From Chitiniphilus purpureus (GTDB lineage: Bacteria; Pseudomonadota; Gammaproteobacteria; Burkholderiales; Chitinibacteraceae), in contig NZ_CP106753.1 in the NCBI RefSeq assembly GCF_025642115.1, forward strand, positions 3,411,501-3,475,500: a DNA stretch of 64,000 bases, read 5' to 3'. The notes beneath the pieces were generated by a model, which was not told the DNA's origin, made no database searches, and saw only the letters and a program-made list of their open reading frames with translations. Positions 7,281-14,037 of the stretch are shown here, one piece after another; position 1 is the stretch's first letter, and every line of letters begins with the position of its first letter. Both the position numbers and the translations under genes were made by a program.

Positions 7281-7625
7281 ATGAAGAAATTTTTCGCCGT
7301 GTGGCCGCTGCTGCTGGCAGGGTGCATGAATATGCCAACGTCGCCGGCGCAAATTACCGGCGCTCAGATATCTAGCCTGAAGTATGAGACGCTCGATTGC
7401 AGGGCGTTAGCAGGAGAGCTGGATTCGCTGTCCCGTCGCGAAAACCAGCTTGTTATCGCACAAGAGCAAAGAATTAAAAGCAGCCAGACACAAGCACTCT
7501 TGGTGGGGTATGGACAAGGGGATGGCATTGAGGCGTCAGAGCTGGCAAACGTACGAGGCGAGCGGGAAGCTGTACTCAAGGCTAGAGCTATAAAGCGCTG
7601 TGAAGATCACACAGCAAAGAAGTGA
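7281..7625 (+). CDS. Prophage-encoded small lipoprotein, 114 aa
   Basis: The N-terminus MKKFFAVWPLLLAGCMNMP is a lipoprotein signal with an LAGC lipobox; Cys15 would be the lipid-attached residue. The mature part is a helical, charged protein with a likely coiled coil (SRRENQLVIAQEQRIKSSQT) and two further cysteines. Asp-free residues after the lipobox Cys (Met, Asn) suggest outer-membrane sorting, though that is inference. The ATG has a strong AGGGGG site. It stands alone on the plus strand beside the repressor, the usual position of a gene expressed from the lysogen and altering the host surface. Confidence 0.75.
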   Translation: MKKFFAVWPLLLAGCMNMPTSPAQITGAQISSLKYETLDCRALAGELDSLSRRENQLVIAQEQRIKSSQTQALLVGYGQGDGIEASELANVRGEREAVLKARAIKRCEDHTAKK

Positions 7626-7985
7626 TCTGATAATTTCATCCAGAGCGGCTGCTCGACCCCGTCCCCGAGTCGATGGGCGAGACGATGAACAAGAGCGCGT
7701 GTGCCGCCATGCTTCGGCAGTAGCGAATGTTCAAAAACAAAATAGATTTCATGGGGGGCATCTACAAGGGTGCGTGCCGCGGTGATTGACCATCTCCGAC
7801 TATCTACCCTATTACGCTGCATCATTCTGCGGCGGCACACTTGGCGCTATGAATGCAGCCCACCAGAGGGCGGCAAGCTGTTTTGCTGCGCGCGCTGCGG
7901 GGCCGTCTATTGGGCGGGCTACGGAGTGATGATCAAGCGTAGTGCTTGGCTAAGGCGGGGATAGTCCGATCAGAAGATGGAGCTG
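7626..7985. other. Low-coding stretch between accessory genes
   Basis: No convincing full-length gene is seen. The only protein-like traces are a 65-codon frame at 7770-7964 (listed separately) and very short frames such as one starting at 7729. It may be remnant sequence from gene turnover in the accessory block. Confidence 0.4.
7770..7964 (+). CDS. Possible small zinc-ribbon protein
   Basis: This frame encodes HTWRYECSPPEGGKLFCCAR followed by CGAVYW. Cys spaced before a loop and a CCARCG knuckle resembles short zinc-ribbon proteins common in phages. Only GTG-type starts are available (7770 or 7782) and no good ribosome-binding site precedes them, so the true N-terminus is uncertain. It could be a decayed gene. 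Confidence 0.3.
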   Translation: MRAAVIDHLRLSTLLRCIILRRHTWRYECSPPEGGKLFCCARCGAVYWAGYGVMIKRSAWLRRG

Positions 7986-8537
7986 TTACTTACCAGTGAT
8001 AGCCCTGCGCAGGTCCACAAGACGCCGCAGAAGGAACGCCCATGCGTGCCAAAGTAAAAATGGCGTGGACAAGATGCCGCCGAGGCATAGTGCGATGAGC
8101 CCCCATAGCTCGATCAAATCGCCGCGGACCGGTAGATTTGAGACTGGGAACTCTGCAGAAATAGCCGCCATGCGTTTAGCACAGATTCTGCCGGCCCACT
8201 CTTCATCTGCTATTGCAGCCCGTTCAGGGCGCCGTCCGGATAGCTCTGCATTGTCGCCTTGTAGCTCCTCCCAGGGCCCGTCCTGATCGAGCCTGTCGAG
8301 CTGGGCTCCTTTCTGCAGAGCTACAGACTCAGCCCTAAGCCACCACTTGCCCTGCTTTGAGACGGCAGCTATGTGCGCCCTTGCGGCCTCAAGACAGGTC
8401 TTTGTCTGCGTATCAATAAGGCGGGGGCCGCCTATCCAAAGCGTGGCCGACACCGCAATCGCAGAAAATGCGCCAAGCAGAGCATGCTTTGTCCACTTGG
8501 GTGGGTGATTAGCAAAGGCTTGCGTGGCTTCTTCCAT
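7986..8537 (-). CDS. Two-helix membrane protein of unknown function, 183 aa
   Basis: Two transmembrane segments, at about residues 20-38 (LLGAFSAIAVSATLWIGG) and 143-168 (LWGLIALCLGGILSTPFLLW), flank a soluble, charged middle domain of about 100 residues with two cysteines that would face the periplasm. The topology suggests an inner-membrane protein. No family recognised. It lies alone in the accessory block between the immunity genes and the repeat-protein gene, where phages often carry exclusion or lysogenic conversion genes; that role is inference only. Confidence 0.65.
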   Translation of the reverse strand: MEEATQAFANHPPKWTKHALLGAFSAIAVSATLWIGGPRLIDTQTKTCLEAARAHIAAVSKQGKWWLRAESVALQKGAQLDRLDQDGPWEELQGDNAELSGRRPERAAIADEEWAGRICAKRMAAISAEFPVSNLPVRGDLIELWGLIALCLGGILSTPFLLWHAWAFLLRRLVDLRRAITGK

Positions 8538-8610
8538 ATTGAGAACTCAGGGGTCGGCGTCTTGCCAGAGTGTAGCCGCAGTCAAATGGCATTGATAGGC
8601 CGCCGCCCCA

Positions 8611-9210
8611 CTACAACGACTCCTGCCCATCCCGCACATAGTGCCGCACGGTATTCACGCTCAGCCCGCAGACGCGGGCAATGTTTTTGGGCACGTACCC
8701 ACTCACCCCATAGGCCGCGCAGATGCTGCGCCGTGACACTGGCCCATCCTGCAGCACCATCTGGTAGACCGCCCCCAGCACCGCGTCAGCGGTCATCTGC
8801 ATCGCGCAGGTCACGTGTTGCTGACGCTCAGCATCCATCCCCCGCGCATAGATCGCAGTGAGCGCCACGGCCTGTCCCGTCGGCGCATGCACCGGCACCG
8901 TGATCGCCACCGAATCCGGCGGCACCGCGGGCAGATAGCAACGCATGCTGGCATCGACCCGCCACACCACCGGCAACACCCCCAGCCGGATCTGATGCGC
9001 AAGCCGGCACGGAGGCGCATGCCACGCCGCCTCAAACTCCGGCATATCCGAATAGACCGGGATATACCCCAACCGCCGGGTCAGGCGTACATGCAGCATC
9101 ACCGCATCGGCGCACAGGCGTTGCGCCATGGAGCCTGCTAGCCGCCGGAGCACAGCCAGGTCGGCGCTTTGCCGCAGTGCCTGCATGTATTGAGCGTTCT
9201 CGGGCCACAT
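8611..9210 (-). CDS. LuxR-like putative transcriptional regulator, 199 aa
   Basis: The N-terminal two thirds contain patterns reminiscent of a ligand-binding LuxR domain (CADAVMLHVRLTRRLGYIPV; SDMPEFEAAWHAPPCRLAHQ). The C-terminus ends with a helix-turn-helix (YVPKNIARVCGLSVNTVRHY). The start has a clear AGGAG site at proper distance. It is transcribed away from the repeat-protein gene; the 281-bp gap between them holds three repressor operators. Whether it binds a small molecule cannot be told; a phage-specific sensor/activator is plausible. Confidence 0.55.
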   Translation of the reverse strand: MWPENAQYMQALRQSADLAVLRRLAGSMAQRLCADAVMLHVRLTRRLGYIPVYSDMPEFEAAWHAPPCRLAHQIRLGVLPVVWRVDASMRCYLPAVPPDSVAITVPVHAPTGQAVALTAIYARGMDAERQQHVTCAMQMTADAVLGAVYQMVLQDGPVSRRSICAAYGVSGYVPKNIARVCGLSVNTVRHYVRDGQESL

Positions 9211-9325
9211 GGCGCGCTCCTATATCACGATTCGATGATATTCCCCTGTCGTGCACTGGTATGTAAGGACAAACCTTACAGAGAAATGCTATCGAGGCAA
9301 TAGGCGCAGCCCATGCCGTTCGTCG

Positions 9326-9389
9326 GTAAACCTAGGTTTACTTGGTCAACTAGAGTTGACGAAAGCGGGTATAGTCAACTAAAGTTCAC
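9326..9389. promoter_or_regulatory. Second cluster of three repressor-type operators
   Basis: Three 16-bp dyads match the immunity-region consensus: 9326-9341 GTAAACCTAGGTTTAC (a perfect palindrome), 9345-9360 GTCAACTAGAGTTGAC (7-bp arms, two central bases) and 9374-9389 GTCAACTAAAGTTCAC. They lie between the divergent LuxR-like gene (start 9210) and the repeat-protein gene (start 9492). The dyads themselves supply TTGAC -35-like elements on both strands, but no good -10 box is evident. Phage repressor or Cro is expected to regulate one or both flanking genes. Confidence 0.8.
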
Positions 9390-9491
9390 TCAACACAGCG
9401 CAACACACAGCGCCCCGCTCTTTAACAACCCGCAGCAAGAAACGGCAGCCATCCGCCGTGATGTGTCGGCAGCGACCGATACGCGAAGAGG

Positions 9492-10484
9492 ATGAACAAC
9501 GCCGATGCGCGAAGCGAGCTTGCCCGGCATACGGGTGATTCGAAGGTGGCGAGCAAAACCGTGGAATTGAAAGCCGAACTTTCCATTGCCGGCCTGGTGA
9601 AGGCGGCGATCGAATACACCATGAGCAAATGCCAGCCGGTCGACCCCGAATCACCCGCCAGCAGCACCGGCGACTACGGCGCAGCCAGCAGCACCGGCTA
9701 CCGAGGCGCAGCCAGCAGCACCGGCGACTACGGCGCAGCCAGCAGCACCGGCTACCAAGGCGCAGCCAGCAGCACCGGCGACTACGGCGCAGCCAGCAGC
9801 ACCGGCTACCAAGGCGCAGCCAGCAGCACCGGCAACCAAGGCGCAGCCAGCAGCACCGGCAACCGAGGCGCAGCCAGCAGCACCGGCAACCAAGGCGCAG
9901 CCAGCAGCACCGGCGACTACGGCGCAGCCAGCAGCACCGGCAACCAAGGCGCAGCCAGCAGCACCGGCGACTACGGCGCAGCCAGCAGCACCGGCTACCA
10001 AGGCGCAGCCAGCAGCACCGGCAACCGAGGCGCAGCCAGCAGCACCGGCAACCGAGGCGCAGCCAGCAGCACCGGCAACCAAGGCGCAGCCAGCAGCACC
10101 GGCAACCGAGGCGCAGCCAGCAGCACCGGCAACCAAGGCGCAGCCAGCAGCACCGGCGACTACGGCGCAGCCAGCAGCACCGGCAACCAAGGCGCAGCCA
10201 GCAGCACCGGCGACTACGGCGCAGCCAGCAGCACCGGCTACCAAGGCGCAGCCAGCAGCACCGGCAACCGAGGCGCAGCCAGCAGCACCGGCAAGCACGC
10301 AGTGGCACTAGCCTCCGGTTTTGGAGGTCGCGCAATGGCCGCAGAAACGGGTGCCATCGTGCTGGTGTACCGCAATGACGACGGTGAGGTCGTGCACATC
10401 CGCGCAAGCAAGGTCGGCGAGAACGGCATTAAGCCGCACGTTTTTTACATGCTGAACGCTGACGGGGAATTCGTGGAGGCCTGA
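9492..10484 (+). CDS. DUF7666-like repeat protein, N-terminus short, 330 aa
   Basis: A short N-terminal part (KVASKTVELKAELSIAGLVK then AAIEYTM) leads into 23 full copies of a nine-residue repeat ASSTGxxGA, then a conserved C-terminal domain (GFGGRAMAAETGAIVLVYRN; NGIKPHVFYMLNADGEFVEA). From memory, this plan (short beta module, nine-residue Ala/Gly repeats, final KIKPxTWY-like module) fits proteins now named DUF7666. Those usually have an additional domain of about 70 residues in front, which is missing here: the frame is closed by TGA at 9459 and the first start is the ATG at 9492, with AAGAGG immediately before it. Function unknown. Three phage operators lie 100-165 bp upstream, and a 50-aa gene is translationally coupled behind. 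Confidence 0.75.
   Translation: MNNADARSELARHTGDSKVASKTVELKAELSIAGLVKAAIEYTMSKCQPVDPESPASSTGDYGAASSTGYRGAASSTGDYGAASSTGYQGAASSTGDYGAASSTGYQGAASSTGNQGAASSTGNRGAASSTGNQGAASSTGDYGAASSTGNQGAASSTGDYGAASSTGYQGAASSTGNRGAASSTGNRGAASSTGNQGAASSTGNRGAASSTGNQGAASSTGDYGAASSTGNQGAASSTGDYGAASSTGYQGAASSTGNRGAASSTGKHAVALASGFGGRAMAAETGAIVLVYRNDDGEVVHIRASKVGENGIKPHVFYMLNADGEFVEA
9657..10295 (+). repeat. 27-bp minisatellite, 23 full units plus a partial unit
   Basis: Unit: gccagcagcaccggc, six variable bases, ggcgca. By eye the 21 constant bases are identical in all units. The variable codon pairs are GAC-TAC, TAC-CGA, TAC-CAA, AAC-CAA or AAC-CGA, giving DY, YR, YQ, NQ or NR. Order: DY YR DY YQ DY YQ NQ NR NQ DY NQ DY YQ NR NR NQ NR NQ DY NQ DY YQ NR, then a diverging unit with KH. 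Units 7-14 (9819-10034) repeat exactly in order as units 16-23 (10062-10277). A 27-bp period keeps all six frames open, creating false ORFs. Confidence 0.95.
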
Positions 10485-10636
10485 TGCTGCAAATCATCCT
10501 GATCGGCCTATCCCTCGCGCATGAGGCACCGCACATGCCTATCGATGCGCATCGAGATGCTGCCGATCCAAGCGCAGTACAGCATTGCCAGATTAACGGG
10601 CGAATATGCATCGGGGTTCATGTGTGCGTGACATGA
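10484..10636 (+). CDS. 50-aa protein coupled to the repeat-protein gene
   Basis: The ATG at 10484 overlaps the stop codon of the repeat-protein gene (TGATG) and has a GGAGG site seven bases upstream. It encodes 50 residues: a hydrophobic start (MLQIILIGLSLAHEAPHM) then a His/Cys-containing part ending GRICIGVHVCVT. Three cysteines and a signal-like N-terminus could mean an exported small protein. No family recognised. The overlap argues for coexpression with the repeat protein. Confidence 0.55.
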   Translation: MLQIILIGLSLAHEAPHMPIDAHRDAADPSAVQHCQINGRICIGVHVCVT

Positions 10637-10844
10637 ACCCCGCCAAGAAAACTTAACAGGTCATGGAAAGGGCGCCTTACTTGGTACGCCCTTTCTGCGA
10701 ACTGCAGCGGTGGTGTGTGTGGTGCGGCGTTGATGGAAACGCAGAAGCGCAGCGTATGAAGGTGGACGGAAGATCGGTGCAGTTCGCACCACTTCATCCT
10801 CCTCTTGGCCCCGGCATGTCCGGGGCATTTTTTTGGAGTCGATC
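10637..10844 (+). other. Non-coding leader of the rightward phage operon
   Basis: 208 bp without a convincing gene. It holds an inverted repeat GAAAGGGCG (10666-10674) / CGCCCTTTC (10687-10695) with no following T run, and the strong terminator at 10808-10834. A small transcript between the two is possible. An open frame starting at 10663 reads through both hairpins and looks non-coding. Confidence 0.5.
10808..10834 (+). terminator. Strong intrinsic terminator before the phage small-gene operon
   Basis: GCCCCGG (10808-10814), loop CATGT, CCGGGGC (10820-10826), then seven T (10828-10834). The next gene starts 11 bp later, so it may end transcription of the repeat-protein operon or serve as an antitermination target. 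Confidence 0.88.
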
Positions 10845-11192
10845 ATGTATAGATCACGGCAACAGTGGGCGTCCTGCGCGCCGGCTGATACGGCTGAGCC
10901 GGCCGAGCTTCATCGTCTGTATCGCGAGGCGCAGGCGGATATTGCTGCGCTGTTCGCCGTGCTGGACAAGGCCACATCGGTGGCTAGCCAGCTGGAATTT
11001 GCGATCTTCGCCTACGACATCGCCTGCACGACGGGCGGGAGCGATGAGCAGCGCGCCCTGGCAGCCAGGAAGGACCTGTACGCAATGAGGCAGCAGGCGG
11101 CCCATGTCATCGATGGCATGGACTACATCCTGACCGGCGAATGGCCGGAAGACCGTAATCAACATCCCCAGCGCGGGCTGGCGAGGCGCTAA
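10845..11192 (+). CDS. Hypothetical phage protein, 115 aa
   Basis: First gene of the rightward operon. It is helical and charged (ELHRLYREAQADIAALFAVL; AARKDLYAMRQQAAHVIDGM), with few hydrophobic stretches. The ATG at 10845 is chosen because of GGAG seven bases before it; a start at 10833 would lie in the terminator. Its stop overlaps the next ATG (TAATG). No family recognised. Confidence 0.65.
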   Translation: MYRSRQQWASCAPADTAEPAELHRLYREAQADIAALFAVLDKATSVASQLEFAIFAYDIACTTGGSDEQRALAARKDLYAMRQQAAHVIDGMDYILTGEWPEDRNQHPQRGLARR

Positions 11193-11398
11193 TGGACCCC
11201 AACGATATTGCCAGCGAGCTGGAGCAGGCAGCTCGCGACGAGGCGCTGTCCGCCGCCCGCGGCCGGCAGCGGAACCTGTTCCGGGCCGACTGCGCGGATT
11301 GTGGCGACGATCTGCCGCCCTATCGCCAAGTGTATGGCACGTGCATCGACTGCCAGGAGCGGCGCGAGCACATGGACAAGTTGCGGGGAAAATCATGA
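11192..11398 (+). CDS. TraR/DksA-type zinc-finger protein, 68 aa
   Basis: A short member of the TraR/DksA C4 family: an N-terminal helix (DIASELEQAARDEALSAARG) and four cysteines in CADCGD...CIDCQERRE. Family proteins enter the RNA polymerase secondary channel and alter initiation at certain promoters; phage copies often lack the long coiled coil, as here. It starts in a TAATG overlap and ends in an ATGA overlap, so it is translationally coupled on both sides. Confidence 0.85.
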   Translation: MDPNDIASELEQAARDEALSAARGRQRNLFRADCADCGDDLPPYRQVYGTCIDCQERREHMDKLRGKS

Positions 11399-11673
11399 GC
11401 GCGCGAGCAGAACTGATCGCAAACATGCTGGAAACACCGGCCTATTCGCCGAATATCGCAGCAAATATCGTCGAGGCACTGAGCGAAATCGAGTCCGCAG
11501 AGGTCGAGCGGGCGTGGTTGCAAGGCGCCGCCGCGGTTGAGCGGATCGTCAACGACTACTGGTGGGCCAGGGCTGATCAGCATCTGGACAAACACCCCTG
11601 GGAGCTGGCCGAGTACATCGACCGGGCGCGGGAAGATCATTTGGCCGCAATGGCGGAGCGGAGGGCGGCATGA
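11395..11673 (+). CDS. Hypothetical helical phage protein, 92 aa
   Basis: The start at 11395 overlaps the previous stop (ATGA). The protein is helical and acidic, Trp/Tyr-rich in the middle (VERIVNDYWWARADQHLDKH) and ends Ala/Arg-rich. No family recognised; part of the coupled small-gene operon. Confidence 0.62.
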   Translation: MSARAELIANMLETPAYSPNIAANIVEALSEIESAEVERAWLQGAAAVERIVNDYWWARADQHLDKHPWELAEYIDRAREDHLAAMAERRAA

Positions 11674-12251
11674 CCCAACACACCGAAGCGGAAGTGCGCG
11701 AGCTGCTGGTCGATCTGGAGTGGTCGGTTGGTGAGTACGACAGATCGGGCGATAGCAAGAGCTGGTGCCCGGACTGCGGCGGATGCCAGACCGACTACTG
11801 TGACGGGGAAGCAGGGCACAAGGCCGGATGCCGGCTTAGCGCCATGCTTGCCGCCGCCGCGCAGCCATCCGGCAATGCCGCAGTGGTGGATGTGGAGCCG
11901 GGCTCGCGGGAGGGGGCGATGGTTGTCATCCAGCGCGACGAGAATGGCGCACCGACGGTATGGTGCGACCCAGAAATCGTCGATCTTGTTACGGCACTCA
12001 ACCAAGGCAGTGTTACCACCACTGCGTCGTGCAGCGGGCACGGCGAGCGATTCGGAACCATCATGCTAGCCGATGGACGCGAGTTGATAGTATCCCCCGA
12101 TTACTACACGACGCGTCTCGCCGAGCGACTGCTCCCTAGCCCTAAGAGGCTTCGGGAAATCGTTACCGAAATGGTTGCGTACCACGAACAGGACGCAGCC
12201 ATGGCCGCAGAAGCAGGCGCCGCTGCCGATGCCGCGCGAGGGGACACATGA
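11670..12251 (+). CDS. Cys-rich phage protein with repeated QPSGNAA linker, 193 aa
   Basis: The N-terminus contains a Cys cluster (SWCPDCGGCQTDYCDGEAGH), probably zinc binding, then a linker QPSGNAAVVD. A conserved phage-type domain follows with VTTTASCSGHGERFGTIMLA, and a tail AAMAAEAG. DNA for the linker (around 11841-11890) and the tail (12195-12218) recurs in the gene at 16005-17027, so the two share mosaic segments. ATGA overlap with both neighbours. Function unknown. Confidence 0.65.
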   Translation: MTQHTEAEVRELLVDLEWSVGEYDRSGDSKSWCPDCGGCQTDYCDGEAGHKAGCRLSAMLAAAAQPSGNAAVVDVEPGSREGAMVVIQRDENGAPTVWCDPEIVDLVTALNQGSVTTTASCSGHGERFGTIMLADGRELIVSPDYYTTRLAERLLPSPKRLREIVTEMVAYHEQDAAMAAEAGAAADAARGDT

Positions 12252-12394
12252 CAGACCACTACCCTGCCCTACGACGTAGACATAAGATCCGCTCCATTGT
12301 GAGCGGTTTTTTTTCGGCCCTGATATTGATCGCCCTGGCCCTGGTGTTGATGTGGGCGCCCATAGGCGAGCATTTATTGATGAGCGCATCTTAG
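12248..12394 (+). CDS. 48-aa single-helix membrane protein
   Basis: Starts in an ATGA overlap with the previous gene. A basic N-terminus (YPALRRRHKIRSIVSG) leads into one transmembrane helix (FFSALILIALALVLMWAPIG) and a short tail. The positive charges predict an N-in orientation. Small phage membrane protein of unknown role. Confidence 0.6.
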   Translation: MTDHYPALRRRHKIRSIVSGFFSALILIALALVLMWAPIGEHLLMSAS

Positions 12395-12403
12395 GAAAAT
12401 CCC

Positions 12404-12703
12404 ATGAATCCCATCACCCGAGCACGCATTGCGTGGCACCGGCTGTGCGCCTGGTGGCATAGCGGCGAGCAGCAGCACGCGCAGGCCATCGCCTTCGAAA
12501 TCGAAGATGACCATCACGACGACATGATGGATCTGAGTCGCGCCAACCTGCCGATCGCCGATCGCAGCTGGCATCACGCGTACCTCCAGGAGGTATACGC
12601 CGCCATGATGATGGAGGCCGGCGGCAGGAGGCAGCGCCACCTTGCGAAGCTGAAATGGCATCGCAGAGCGATCGACAAATTGACCAACAAACAGGCCGCA
12701 TAA
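12404..12703 (+). CDS. Hypothetical phage protein, 99 aa
   Basis: A 99-residue protein rich in His, Met, Trp and charged residues (FEIEDDHHDDMMDLSRANLP; EVYAAMMMEAGGRRQRHLAK). The HHDD stretch could bind metal, but no family is recognised. Its stop codon lies inside the terminator-like hairpin that follows. Confidence 0.6.
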   Translation: MNPITRARIAWHRLCAWWHSGEQQHAQAIAFEIEDDHHDDMMDLSRANLPIADRSWHHAYLQEVYAAMMMEAGGRRQRHLAKLKWHRRAIDKLTNKQAA

Positions 12704-12720
12704 GCGGCCTTTCTTCTTCC
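12693..12720 (+). terminator. Hairpin with T/C-rich tail, possible terminator
   Basis: AGGCCGC (12693-12699), loop ATAA, GCGGCCT (12704-12710), then TTCTTCTTCC. It overlaps the stop codon of the preceding gene and may thin transcription within the operon. Confidence 0.6.
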
Positions 12721-12731
12721 TGGAGTGGGCC

Positions 12732-12908
12732 ATGAGAGGCAGCCAACTCATCGACGAAATGGATGAAGCGGAGCGGAGCGACTACTTCGCCTGCCCGTGG
12801 AATCAAGCGCCAGCCGATGCGCCTGAATCGGTAGACCGAAACAGCCAATGCAAAGGGGAACCCTCAAATGGCACTCACCATCAAGCACGAACCGACCTCG
12901 AATTTTGA
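12732..12908 (+). CDS. Small acidic phage protein overlapping the SSB-like gene, 58 aa
   Basis: ATG at 12732 with GGAG eight bases upstream. It encodes 58 residues, acidic at the start (MRGSQLIDEMDEAERSDYFA) with CPWNQ following. The last 13 codons overlap the next gene in another frame. The charged N-terminal part looks real and resembles short phage proteins of this kind, but no function is known. Confidence 0.5.
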   Translation: MRGSQLIDEMDEAERSDYFACPWNQAPADAPESVDRNSQCKGEPSNGTHHQARTDLEF

Positions 12909-13485
12909 ACACGCGCCCGCCGGCACCTTCCCTGCCCGTTGCGTCCGTCTCATCGACATGGGCACGCAAGTGACCGAGTATCAAGGACGGGTGAAGCACC
13001 AACAGAAGGTGCTGATTAGTTTTGAGCTGCTGGGCGACGAACGCATGAGCGATGGTCGTCCCTTCATAGTCAGCAAGCGATATACCGCATCCCTCCACGA
13101 GAAGAGTGCATTCCGCAAAGATTTGGCCTCGTGGCGAGGCCGCGATTTCACGGATGAAGAACTCTCCGGCTTTGACGTGCGCAAACTGCTCAACGCCCCA
13201 TGCCTGCTCGGCATCGTCGTGACCGAGAAAGATGGGAAGGAATTCTCAGATATCTCCAGCATCATGAAATTGCCCAAGGGCATGGAGGTGGACTCCCCGC
13301 ACAATGCCCCGGTTTGCTTCGACCTCAATGACCCGGACTGGGGCATCTTCGAAGCCCTATCCAACGGGCTGAAAGAAGCGATCACGAAGTCCCCCGAATA
13401 TCACGCGGCCAAGGGGCGCAGCCCCATCGCAGATCATGCATCAGCTCGAAGATCCGACGACTTCGAGGAAGATATTCCGTTCTGA
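12868..13485 (+). CDS. SSB-like phage DNA-binding protein, 205 aa
   Basis: Residues 1-150 look like an OB-fold domain conserved in phage recombination modules (HAPAGTFPARCVRLIDMGTQ; VLISFELLGDERMSDGRPFI; SKRYTASLHEKSAFRKDLAS). The C-terminus is acidic and ends DDFEEDIPF, the tail by which SSB proteins bind partner enzymes. It probably coats single-stranded DNA during phage replication or recombination. No recombinase or exonuclease gene is next to it, which is unusual for a complete recombination module. Confidence 0.75.
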   Translation: MALTIKHEPTSNFEHAPAGTFPARCVRLIDMGTQVTEYQGRVKHQQKVLISFELLGDERMSDGRPFIVSKRYTASLHEKSAFRKDLASWRGRDFTDEELSGFDVRKLLNAPCLLGIVVTEKDGKEFSDISSIMKLPKGMEVDSPHNAPVCFDLNDPDWGIFEALSNGLKEAITKSPEYHAAKGRSPIADHASARRSDDFEEDIPF

Positions 13486-13492
13486 TCCATAC

Positions 13493-13516
13493 AGCCCGGC
13501 CAAGCGCCGGGCTTTC
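13493..13516 (+). terminator. Hairpin between the SSB-like and Gp157 genes
   Basis: AGCCCGGC (13493-13500), loop CAAGC, GCCGGGCT (13506-13513), followed by TTCCC. An 8-bp perfect stem; weak T tail, so attenuation is likelier than full termination. Confidence 0.6.
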
Positions 13517-13530
13517 CCATAGGCGCCGCC

Positions 13531-14028
13531 ATGAAACTCTATGAAATCGGCGATCAGTATCTGGCCGCATTGCAAGACCTATCCGCCCGGGTTGAATCGG
13601 GCGAGCTGGATCCCGCCGTCCTGGCAGACACGATGGAAGGACTGCAGGGCGAGTGGGAGGAAAAGGCGCTCAACGTCGCCAAGTACATAGCCACGCTGGA
13701 AGCCGAGGCCGCGGCGATCAAAACCGTGGAGGAAGTCAAAGCTGCGCGACGCAAGCTGCTGGAGGCACAAGCGGATCGCCTGCGCGCCTACTTGTCGCGC
13801 GAAGCCGAACGGCTGGGCATCTATCCCAAGGATGCAGAGATCGCGATTGCCCCGGTTAAGTCACAGGCCGTGCAGATCGATGATGAAACGCAGCTGCCGG
13901 CGGACTACTGGCGCGAAATCCCTGCCCGCCGCGAGCCGGATAAAGCACTCATCAAGCAAGCCATCAAGGATGGCTTCCGAGTTCCTGGCGCGCACATTGA
14001 GCACCGGCATAGCGTGCGCATCAAATAG
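13531..14028 (+). CDS. Gp157 family phage protein (siphovirus), 165 aa
   Basis: Matches the pattern of the Siphovirus Gp157 family: an N-terminal acidic helix (QDLSARVESGELDPAVLADT), a long coiled coil rich in Glu, Ala and Lys (about residues 45-95) and a C-terminal domain with PADYWREIPARREPDKALIK. Members have been linked to phage-resistance phenotypes in streptococci; the biochemical role is unknown. It usually accompanies SSB and recombination genes, as here. Confidence 0.85.
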   Translation: MKLYEIGDQYLAALQDLSARVESGELDPAVLADTMEGLQGEWEEKALNVAKYIATLEAEAAAIKTVEEVKAARRKLLEAQADRLRAYLSREAERLGIYPKDAEIAIAPVKSQAVQIDDETQLPADYWREIPARREPDKALIKQAIKDGFRVPGAHIEHRHSVRIK

Positions 14029-14037
14029 GAGGCTGAA

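Noticed and set aside
7607..7840. Minus-strand 77-aa ORF in the low-coding stretch
   Set aside because: No ribosome-binding site, no family pattern, and opposite to the weak zinc-ribbon frame.
9657..10295. Possible CRISPR array
   Set aside because: The repeats are contiguous, the variable part is only six bases, there are no cas genes, and the unit is in frame in a coding gene.
9379..10407. Long ORFs on the opposite strand and in other frames over the repeat array (342, 215 and 249 aa)
   Set aside because: A 27-bp period keeps every frame open. The DUF7666-like frame has recognisable non-repeat ends and a coupled gene; the others do not.
10663..11088. 141-aa plus-strand ORF
   Set aside because: Reads through two hairpins including a strong terminator and overlaps the better-supported gene at 10845 in another frame.
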